Source: Streptomyces canus (lineage in GTDB: Bacteria > Actinomycetota > Actinomycetes > Streptomycetales > Streptomycetaceae). From it: 64,000 bases of DNA. Where the stretch lies: NCBI RefSeq assembly GCF_030815415.1, contig NZ_JAUSWW010000001.1, positions 7,192,001-7,256,000 on the forward strand, read 5' to 3'. Of the stretch, positions 42,745 through 49,345 are shown one piece after another. The translations under genes and the position numbers were made by a program. The notes under the pieces are model-generated. The model had not been told where the DNA came from. It worked only from the letters and a program-made list of their open reading frames with translations, and made no database searches. The first letter of the stretch is position 1, and each line of letters opens with the position of its first letter.

Positions 42745-44691
42745 TCAGTGGCGGCGGAACGATTCGACGTAGCCGTTCGCGGGCGTGCCCACGCCCGTGA
42801 CGTCGTCGTAGCCCTTCACGGCGGACAGCGAGCTGTCCTTGCCGAGGGAGCGGACCGACGTGGTCAGACCGTCCGTGGCGTCGTAGCCGTTCACGAAGTC
42901 CACGCGCGCGACGGCCAGTTGGCTGCCCGTCGGGTTGTCGGTGACGTCGTGATAGGCCATCGTGCCGTACTTGGCGTAGATCGACGGGTTGGCGAAGCCG
43001 ATCGCCTTGCCGCCGCGCGCCTCCTGGGCGAGGGCCTGGACGGCCGCGATGACCGGCGAGGCCAGCGAGGTGCCGCCGATGCGGTACTCGCTGTACGACT
43101 CGGAGCCGTCCGCCTGGGTCTGCGTCTGGCCGACCAGGAAGCCGGTGTTCGGGTCGGCGATCGCGGAGATGTCCGGGACGACGCGGTTGCCGGCGGCGTT
43201 GTTGGCCTTGGCGAGCGCGTCCGGGACGACACCCTTCTGGTAGAAGGGCTCGGCGACCGTCTTGCTGGTGCCGCCGCCCGCACCGGAGGTGAACGCGCCG
43301 GGGAAGTTCGTCCAGCTCTTGCCGTCCGCGGACAGCGTGGCCTTCTCGGTGCCCCAGCCGGTCTCCCACAGGTACTTGTCGCCCTTGCCGACGGCCAGGG
43401 AGGTACCGCCGACCGCCGTCACCCACGCCGAGTTGGCCGGGGTGTCGACCTGCTTCGTCCCGGTGTTGGCGACCTCGTCGCCGTTGTCACCGGAGGAGAA
43501 GTAGAAGCCGATGCCCTCGACCGCGCCGAACTGGAAGACCTGGTCGTAGGCGGCCGCGAGGTCCGGCGTCTGGTTGGCCTCGATGTCACCCCAGGAGTTG
43601 GAGACGAGGTCGGCCAGGTGCTTGTCGACGATCTTGCTGAGGGAGTCCAGCAGGTCGTCGTCCATGCAGGACGAGGCGCCCACGTAGGTGACGTTCGCGT
43701 CCGGCGCGACCGCGTGCACGGCCTCGACGTCGAGGGTCTCCTCGCCGTACCAGCCGGAGGCGTCGCACTCGTCGGCGCCGGTGTACCTGTAGTTCTTGGG
43801 CAGCACCTGGGACAGCTGGCCGGTCTTCCAGGCGGGGTCGCCGTGCTTCTTCGCGTAGGTCTGCGCGTCGAAGGCGATGGTCGGCGAGGCGAACGCGTCG
43901 GTGATGGCGACGCGCACCCCCTTGCCCGTGTACGAGCCCGCGCCGTACGCGGCCCGCAGCTGCTTGCCCGTGTAGCCCTTGATGGCGTACGGGATCTTGC
44001 CGCCGTACGCGTCGGGCAGGGTGCTCGCGGTGTTGGAGCCGTAGTACGACGAGAACGGCCCCGAGTTCTTGAACACGGCGCCCGGACCGGGCAGTTGGTC
44101 CTTGTGGCTCGCCTTGTGCGGGGCATTGTCCAGGCCGGTGACGGTCAGCACGGCGCCGTCCAGGCTCTCCGGTGCGGAGGCCGTCCTCGACGGGGCGCGG
44201 TAGGTCTTGGAGCCCTTGGCGTAGTTGTGCAGCTGGGTGCCGAAGGCCTTCTCGGCGGCGGCCACGTCACCGGAGACGGAGACGTAGTGCCGCGTGACAC
44301 CGGTGACCTTCAGGCCCGCGGACGCCAGCCACGACTTCACCGCGGCCACCTGGGCCTTCGTGGCGCCGAAGCGGGCCTGCGCCTGCTGGGCGCTCAGGTA
44401 CTTGCCGTACGACGCCGAAGCCGGGTCGGACACGGACTTCGCGTACGCGGCGAGGCCGGTCGCGTCCCGGCCGGCGAGGTAGACCCGGGCGGAGACCTGT
44501 GAACTGTCGGCGGTAGCGCCCTTGTCGGCCTTGGCCGTGGCCCACGCGGGCCTGGTCCCGGCCAGCGTGTCCCGGGCCGGGCCGTCCGCGGCGTGCGCCG
44601 CGGGTATGCCGAGCGCCAGCGCGCCGGCGATCATGGGCAGTGTCGCTGCCATGCTCACACCGGCACGCAGAGTGGCGCGGTTGGATCTCAT
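42745..44691 (-). CDS. Secreted S53 (sedolisin/kumamolisin) serine-carboxyl peptidase
   Basis: 648-aa secreted protease with a Sec signal peptide ending near IPAAHA-ADG. The prodomain (about residues 50-220) shows SYGKYLSAQQAQARFG and VTRHYVSVSGDVAAAEKAFG, as in pro-kumamolisin. The catalytic domain holds the Glu and Asp pair in EETLDVEAVHAVAP, the oxyanion Asp region SNSWGD, and the nucleophile Ser in GGTSLASPVIAA. The C-terminal calcium site is GYDDVTGVGTP. Such enzymes are acid-active extracellular endopeptidases. ATG at 44691. Monocistronic, with a 14-bp palindrome in its upstream region. Confidence 0.94.
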   Translation of the reverse strand: MRSNRATLRAGVSMAATLPMIAGALALGIPAAHAADGPARDTLAGTRPAWATAKADKGATADSSQVSARVYLAGRDATGLAAYAKSVSDPASASYGKYLSAQQAQARFGATKAQVAAVKSWLASAGLKVTGVTRHYVSVSGDVAAAEKAFGTQLHNYAKGSKTYRAPSRTASAPESLDGAVLTVTGLDNAPHKASHKDQLPGPGAVFKNSGPFSSYYGSNTASTLPDAYGGKIPYAIKGYTGKQLRAAYGAGSYTGKGVRVAITDAFASPTIAFDAQTYAKKHGDPAWKTGQLSQVLPKNYRYTGADECDASGWYGEETLDVEAVHAVAPDANVTYVGASSCMDDDLLDSLSKIVDKHLADLVSNSWGDIEANQTPDLAAAYDQVFQFGAVEGIGFYFSSGDNGDEVANTGTKQVDTPANSAWVTAVGGTSLAVGKGDKYLWETGWGTEKATLSADGKSWTNFPGAFTSGAGGGTSKTVAEPFYQKGVVPDALAKANNAAGNRVVPDISAIADPNTGFLVGQTQTQADGSESYSEYRIGGTSLASPVIAAVQALAQEARGGKAIGFANPSIYAKYGTMAYHDVTDNPTGSQLAVARVDFVNGYDATDGLTTSVRSLGKDSSLSAVKGYDDVTGVGTPANGYVESFRRH

Positions 44692-44842
44692 GGAACCCCC
44701 TGTATGCGGTTCGTCTCGAGTGGATCACTCGACGGTGGCCACTCTTTCGATGAACCGTTCATGCCAGGGGAATACGAGTCCCAAGAGGACCCCAATTAAC
44801 CTAATGACAAGGCCATTTGAGGGTTAAGACGCTCCGAGAACC

Positions 44843-44856
44843 GAGGGTTAACCCTC
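44843..44856. promoter_or_regulatory. Perfect palindrome between S53 peptidase and DUF305 genes
   Basis: GAGGGTTAACCCTC is a perfect 14-base palindrome, with a further GAGGGTTAA copy beginning about 44818. It lies about 150 bases before the peptidase start and 20 bases after the DUF305 stop. Could be an operator for the peptidase gene or part of a termination structure. Confidence 0.4.
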
Positions 44857-44875
44857 TAAGGCCCTCTGCGGCCCT

Positions 44876-45517
44876 CTAGGAACGCGGTTTCGCGCCGCGC
44901 TCCTTCAGCATGTCCGACATCAGACCGATCTCCGACTCCTGCGCGTTGACCATGCCCTGTGCGATGTCCTTCTCCACCTTCACCTCGCAGCGCTCGACAC
45001 AGCCCTCGGCCATGTGGATGCCGCCCTTGTGGTGGTCGGTCATGAGCTGGAGATAGAAGATCTCGGCCTGCTTGCCGCTGAGCTTCCTCAGCTTCTCCAT
45101 CTCCGTGTTGGTCGCCATGCCCGGCATCAGCGCGCCGTCCTCGCCGGAGGCCATGCCGCCCATGTCCATCCAGGTCATCGGCGGCTTCGACGACACCTTC
45201 GGCAGGTTCCACAGATCGAGCCACCCCAGCAGCATGCCGCGCTGGTTGGCCTGCGTCTGCGCGATGTCGTACGCGAGCAGCCGTACGTCCTCGTCCTTCG
45301 TACGGTCGCGGACGATGAACGACATCTCCACCGCCTGCTGGTGGTGCACCGCCATGTCCCGCGCGAACCCGGCGTCCGCGGAGTCCGCGGACGGGGTGTC
45401 GGCGGAGCCGTCGCCCTGGGTGACGGCGTAGGTGATCCCCCCGGTCGCGACGAGCACCGCCGCCGCGCCCGAGGCGATCCAGCCGGCCTTCCTCACTACG
45501 ACAGACCGCCCTGGCAC
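44876..45517 (-). CDS. DUF305 family secreted or membrane-anchored protein
   Basis: 213-aa protein with a single N-terminal hydrophobic segment (WIASGAAAVLVATGGITYAV) and an extracytoplasmic ferritin-like four-helix DUF305 domain. The two family signatures are DMAVHHQQAVEM and LMTDHHKGGIHMAEG, His/Met-rich motifs thought to bind copper or another metal. Met-rich MDMGGMASGEDGALMPGM lies between them. The GTG at 45517 follows GGAGAAGGG and is preferred over a second GTG at 45496. It overlaps the DUF3105 gene, which precedes it on the same strand. The metal role is family inference. Confidence 0.9.
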   Translation of the reverse strand: MPGRSVVVRKAGWIASGAAAVLVATGGITYAVTQGDGSADTPSADSADAGFARDMAVHHQQAVEMSFIVRDRTKDEDVRLLAYDIAQTQANQRGMLLGWLDLWNLPKVSSKPPMTWMDMGGMASGEDGALMPGMATNTEMEKLRKLSGKQAEIFYLQLMTDHHKGGIHMAEGCVERCEVKVEKDIAQGMVNAQESEIGLMSDMLKERGAKPRS

Positions 45518-46155
45518 GTCGCACCCTTCTCCGGAGTCTGCTCACCCTGGACGTACGTCTCGAAGAACTTGTCGACGTTCGGGTCGCTCGCGCTCGTCAC
45601 CGTCCGCTGGTGGCCCCACGCCGTCAGCATGATCGGGGCGGCCTGCTTCTCGTACGGGCTCATCAGCGTGTACGGCGTCTTCTTCACCTTCGCGGCCAGC
45701 GCGTCGATGTCGGCCTTCTTGGCCTTGGAGGTGTACGTCACCCAGACCGAACCGTGCTCCAGCGAGTGCACGGCGTTCATGTTGTTGAGTTCCTTGGTGT
45801 AGACGTCGCCGTTGCAGTTCATCCAGCGGGCGTCGTGGTCACCGCCGGCCGGGGGCGTCATCGGGTACTTCACGGTCTTGGTGACGTGGGTCTGGGAGAG
45901 CTTGGACGACCACGTCTTCACCCCGTCCTTGCCCGTGGTCCAGTGACCCGGGTTGCTGGAGTCGGCCGTCGTGCCGCCGCCGTCGTCCTGCGACCGCACG
46001 AGCACGACGCCGCCCACGACGAGAGCGGTGACGACGGCCACGCTCGCCCCGATCGTGAGGAGCCGGTTACGGCGTTCGCGGGCCTGTTCGGCACGCCGCA
46101 TCTCCGCTATTCGAGCCTGGCGCTCGGCGGAGTTCTTGTTCTTGGCGGAACCCAT
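45496..46155 (-). CDS. DUF3105 family membrane-anchored protein
   Basis: 219-aa protein with a basic cytoplasmic N-terminus rich in Arg/Ala/Glu (a short coiled-coil-like helix), one membrane helix (LTIGASVAVVTALVVGGVVLV) and an extracytoplasmic DUF3105 domain. Family features: PPAGGDHDARWMNCNGDVY, AVHSLEHGSVWVTY and a C-terminal Cys. The conserved His residues could bind a metal. First of a two-gene operon with DUF305 (22-base overlap), a pairing common in actinobacteria. ATG at 46155. Function unknown. Confidence 0.88.
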   Translation of the reverse strand: MGSAKNKNSAERQARIAEMRRAEQARERRNRLLTIGASVAVVTALVVGGVVLVRSQDDGGGTTADSSNPGHWTTGKDGVKTWSSKLSQTHVTKTVKYPMTPPAGGDHDARWMNCNGDVYTKELNNMNAVHSLEHGSVWVTYTSKAKKADIDALAAKVKKTPYTLMSPYEKQAAPIMLTAWGHQRTVTSASDPNVDKFFETYVQGEQTPEKGATCQGGLS

Positions 46156-46506
46156 GGGGTGTGTCCTTCTGGGTTAGGAGGGCCGGTCGGGTCCGCTGAT
46201 CGTAATGGGGAAGGAGGTGTCTCCAGAAAGGGAGGGCACAGGAATGGCCGAAGACCGGGCGCCCGCGGAGATCCGGGTCCGCGCAGGTTCCGACACGCCC
46301 GGCATTACTTATACGGGTCCGAGCAGGCAAGATGGGCGGCAGAACAGTACACCTGCCGTACGTGAGGCGTTCGCCCGGAGGTCGGCCCGCCGATCATGGT
46401 CCGCAACACGGATGAAATGGTGTTGTGGTGGGATGCTCAGGTGCCCGACCGTCTCGCGCGGGACCGCAGACAGGTGGCCTGACCAGCAAGGATGGGGAAG
46501 CTGAAG
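46156..46506. other. Divergent promoter region of DUF3105 and glnA2
   Basis: 351 bases between divergent genes. A 99-codon frame (46205-46504) with AAAGGGAGG upstream exists, but its product, rich in Arg and Ser with CCGG-type runs, looks non-coding. I could not find a convincing GlnR box (GTnAC-n6-GAAAC). Confidence 0.5.
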
Positions 46507-47868
46507 ATGGACAAGCAGCAGGAATTCGTGCTCCGGACGTTGGAGGAGCGCGACATCCGGTTCGTACGCCTGTGGTTCACGGACGTGCTGGGCTTCCTCA
46601 AGTCCGTCGCCGTGGCCCCGGCCGAACTGGAACAGGCATTCGACGAGGGCATCGGGTTCGACGGCTCCGCGATCGAGGGCTTCGCCCGGGTCTACGAGTC
46701 CGACATGATCGCCAAGCCGGACCCGTCGACCTTCCAGATCCTGCCGTGGCGCGCCGAGGCGCCCGGTACGGCCCGGATGTTCTGCGACATCCTCATGCCG
46801 GACGGCTCGCCGTCCTTCGCGGACCCGCGTTACGTGCTCAAGCGCGCGCTGGCCCGCACCTCGGACCTGGGCTTCACCTTCTACACCCACCCCGAGATCG
46901 AGTTCTTCCTGCTGAAGGACAAGCCGCTGGACGGCACCCGTCCCACGCCGGCCGACAACTCGGGCTACTTCGACCACACCCCGCAGAACATCGGCATGGA
47001 CTTCCGCCGCCAGGCGATCACCATGCTGGAGTCGATGGGCATCTCGGTGGAGTTCTCCCACCACGAGGGCGCCCCCGGCCAGCAGGAGATCGACCTCCGC
47101 TACGCCGACGCGCTCTCGACGGCGGACAACATCATGACGTTCCGCCTGGTCATGAAGCAGGTGGCGCTGGAGCAGGGCGTCCAGGCGACGTTCATGCCGA
47201 AGCCGTTCAGTGAGCACCCGGGGTCCGGGATGCACACGCACCTGTCCCTCTTCGAGGGCGACCGCAACGCGTTCTACGAGTCGGGCTCGGAGTACCAGCT
47301 CTCCAAGGTCGGCCGCTCCTTCATCGCGGGCCTGCTGAAGCACTCCGCGGAGATCTCCGCGGTCACCAACCAGTGGGTCAACTCCTACAAGCGCATCTGG
47401 GGCGGCTCGGAGCGCACGGCGGGCGCCGGCGGCGAGGCCCCCTCGTACATCTGCTGGGGCCACAACAACCGCTCGGCCCTGGTCCGCGTCCCCATGTACA
47501 AGCCCGGCAAGACCGGCTCCGCCCGCATCGAAGTCCGCTCGATCGACTCCGGCGCCAACCCGTACCTGGCGTACGCCGTCCTGCTGGCCGCCGGCCTCAA
47601 GGGCATCGAGGAGGGCTACGAGCTCCCGCCGGGCGCCGAGGACGACGTCTGGGCCCTCTCCGACGCCGAGCGCCGCGCGATGGGCATCGAGCCCCTCCCG
47701 CAGAACCTCGGCGAGGCCCTGACCCTCATGGAGCGCAGCGACCTGGTCGCCGAGACGCTGGGCGAGCACGTCTTCGACTTCTTCCTCCGGAACAAGCGCC
47801 AGGAGTGGGAGGAGTACCGCTCCGAGGTCACCGCGTTCGAGCTGCGGAAGAACCTGCCGGTGCTGTAG
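46507..47868 (+). CDS. glnA2: GlnA2-type glutamine synthetase homolog (probable gamma-glutamylpolyamine synthetase)
   Basis: 453-aa protein of the glutamine synthetase I fold: beta-grasp N-terminus (VRLWFTDVLGFLKSVAV), metal-binding HPEIEFFL, EFSHHEGAPGQQEIDLRY, MPKPFSEHPGSGMHTHLS, and the ATP/phosphate segment NNRSALVRVP. In the flap and adenylylation region it reads EGYELPPGAED instead of the NLYDLPPE of true GlnA. The S. coelicolor counterpart has been reported, as I recall, to glutamylate polyamines rather than ammonia. The ATG at 46507 gives the family length, although an ATG five codons upstream also exists. A terminator hairpin follows. Monocistronic. Confidence 0.88.
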   Translation: MDKQQEFVLRTLEERDIRFVRLWFTDVLGFLKSVAVAPAELEQAFDEGIGFDGSAIEGFARVYESDMIAKPDPSTFQILPWRAEAPGTARMFCDILMPDGSPSFADPRYVLKRALARTSDLGFTFYTHPEIEFFLLKDKPLDGTRPTPADNSGYFDHTPQNIGMDFRRQAITMLESMGISVEFSHHEGAPGQQEIDLRYADALSTADNIMTFRLVMKQVALEQGVQATFMPKPFSEHPGSGMHTHLSLFEGDRNAFYESGSEYQLSKVGRSFIAGLLKHSAEISAVTNQWVNSYKRIWGGSERTAGAGGEAPSYICWGHNNRSALVRVPMYKPGKTGSARIEVRSIDSGANPYLAYAVLLAAGLKGIEEGYELPPGAEDDVWALSDAERRAMGIEPLPQNLGEALTLMERSDLVAETLGEHVFDFFLRNKRQEWEEYRSEVTAFELRKNLPVL

Positions 47869-47883
47869 GCACGTATACACAGG

Positions 47884-47915
47884 AAGGGCCGGCGGTCATG
47901 GACCGTCGGCCCTTT
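47884..47915 (+). terminator. Terminator of glnA2
   Basis: Inverted repeat AAGGGCCGGCGGT-CATG-ACCGTCGGCCCTT with one internal mismatch, followed by TTCGCG. It starts 16 bases after the stop codon. Confidence 0.75.
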
Positions 47916-47998
47916 CGCGTGTCCGCAAATACCTGCCGAGAACATCCCAAGCCGTGACATGATCGCGCCACATCAGTCAGTGATCAAGGAGCGATCGC

Positions 47999-48238
47999 AT
48001 GCGAACTCGCGCAAGGGTGGGGCTCGTCGGCGCGGCCGCGGCGGTTCTGGTCGGCACCGTCGGGCGCTTCTCAACTGCGCGACGCAGACCTCCAGGGCGT
48101 GACGACGGGGGCGCGGGCCGGCCCGGCCCCCACACGTGCGCTAGTTGCCTGCCAGCTTCGCCAGCACCTGGTGCAGCGGCTCCGTCTCGCGGCGCTTGTA
48201 CTCCTGGATCGCCCAGCCGTTGCCGTCCGGGTCCTTGA
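47999..48238 (+). pseudogene. Orphan signal-peptide ORF, possible truncated gene
   Basis: The ATG at 47999 has an excellent AAGGAG seven bases upstream and begins with a convincing secretory signal: MRTRARVGLVGAAAAVLVGT. After about residue 22 the frame becomes Arg/Pro/Cys-rich and antisense to the VOC gene, without any fold-like pattern. Another frame in the same place reads ALLNCATQTSRA and then stops at about 48101. It may be the 5' remnant of a secreted or lipoprotein gene lost by deletion or frameshift. It is also possible that a very short exported peptide is made. Confidence 0.35.
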
Positions 48239-48575
48239 AGTACATGAAGGTGGCGCCGTCCTGCGGGGCGAACTGCACTGGCTCGCTGACGTCGAGCCCG
48301 CGCGCCGTCAGCTCCTCGTATGCCGCCTTCGCGTCCGTGACGCACAGCTGCATGCCGTGGTACGTGCCCGGCTGCGGTGTGCCCGTGGGGACCTGGAGAC
48401 CGTCGACCAGGGCGATGGAACAGCCCGAGCCCGGCGGGGTCAGCTGGACGATCCGTACGCCCTCCATCACCTCGCCGTCGAGGTCCACGTGGAAACCGAC
48501 CTTGTCCTGATAGAACTCCTTGGCTCGATCCACATCGGAAACCGGCAGCAGGATCACTTCGAGGGACATGTCCAT
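48141..48575 (-). CDS. VOC (glyoxalase/dioxygenase) superfamily protein
   Basis: 144-aa small metal-binding-fold protein. The paired beta-alpha-beta-beta-beta modules are clear: LEVILLPVSDVDRAKEFYQD at the start and MQLCVTDAKAAYEELTARG in the middle, ending with KDPDGNGWAIQEYK, where the Glu/Gln pair is the usual metal ligand position. The length is typical. It follows the PPOx-fold gene by 21 bases on the same strand and is likely cotranscribed. Substrate unknown (glyoxalase, antibiotic-resistance and dioxygenase members share the fold). Confidence 0.88.
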   Translation of the reverse strand: MDMSLEVILLPVSDVDRAKEFYQDKVGFHVDLDGEVMEGVRIVQLTPPGSGCSIALVDGLQVPTGTPQPGTYHGMQLCVTDAKAAYEELTARGLDVSEPVQFAPQDGATFMYFKDPDGNGWAIQEYKRRETEPLHQVLAKLAGN

Positions 48576-48596
48576 GGCGTTGACTCCCTTGTCACG

Positions 48597-49109
48597 TCAG
48601 TCGAACCGCCAGCGGGTCTGGCTGAACGGCTCCCCCTTACCGAAGCCGAAAACGGTGCGCGGCGCCACCGAGAAGACGAAAGCGTGCCCGGCACCGTGGT
48701 GGAAGCCGCCGTTCCGTACCTCGAAGCGCCAGAACTCGCCGTACTTCTCCTCCCACGCGGCCGCCAGCTCCCGCAGCCGCCCGTCATCGACGACGCGCAC
48801 CGCCTCGCCCTCCACGACGAGGTCGTAGCCCTCGTTCCAGGTGTTGGCGCCGGTCGTCAGCACGACGTGCGGGTTCGCCGCGAGATTGCGGGCCTTGCGC
48901 TCCTGTGGACCCGTGCAGAAGTGCAGCGCGCCGCCTGACCAGACCGCGGGCAGCGGGGTCACGTGCGGTCGCCCGTCCGGCCGGACCGTGGAGATCCAGA
49001 ACAGCTCGGCCCCGGCGAGGATCTTCAGCGCATCGGACCAGTCGGCCGCGGTGGCCGTACCGTCGCTGTAGCGGGTGTCGAGACGGGCGCGGGGTTGCTT
49101 GTCGGTCAT
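48597..49109 (-). CDS. Pyridoxamine 5'-phosphate oxidase-fold flavin/F420-binding protein
   Basis: 170-aa split-barrel protein of the PNPOx-like family. Conserved parts: LFWISTVRPDGRPHVTPLPAVW, LHFCTGPQERKARNL and NPHVVLTTG, which build the cofactor pocket for FMN or F420. An in-frame upstream extension exists, but the ATG at 49109 has GGAGG at ideal spacing. It is the first gene of a small operon with the VOC gene. With npdG in this window the organism has F420 metabolism, so either cofactor is possible. Substrate unknown. Confidence 0.85.
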   Translation of the reverse strand: MTDKQPRARLDTRYSDGTATAADWSDALKILAGAELFWISTVRPDGRPHVTPLPAVWSGGALHFCTGPQERKARNLAANPHVVLTTGANTWNEGYDLVVEGEAVRVVDDGRLRELAAAWEEKYGEFWRFEVRNGGFHHGAGHAFVFSVAPRTVFGFGKGEPFSQTRWRFD

Positions 49110-49345
49110 GGGCGGGCCTCCAGACGTGTTGCCTCGCAGGACAGACCCGCCGGGCGACCGGAACTCATCGGTCACAGCCTGACGCCCCGGCGTCCGGTCG
49201 CTTCCCCGCCCCGGCGCCCCGCGCCCATTCCCCGCCCTCGCCCCCCGGGACCGGCCCGTCTCACCCGCTCGATCCGTCCCGGCGCTTCTCTCACCCTCTC
49301 CGGTTAGGCTCAGGCACGTATGACCTTGATCGGAGGAGGCCGAGG

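Noticed and set aside
46205..46504. 99-codon frame upstream of glnA2 as a small gene
   Set aside because: A ribosome binding site exists but the translation is not protein-like and it lies in the divergent promoter region.
46156..46506. GlnR binding site upstream of glnA2
   Set aside because: No sequence fits GTnAC-n6-GAAAC well enough to report.
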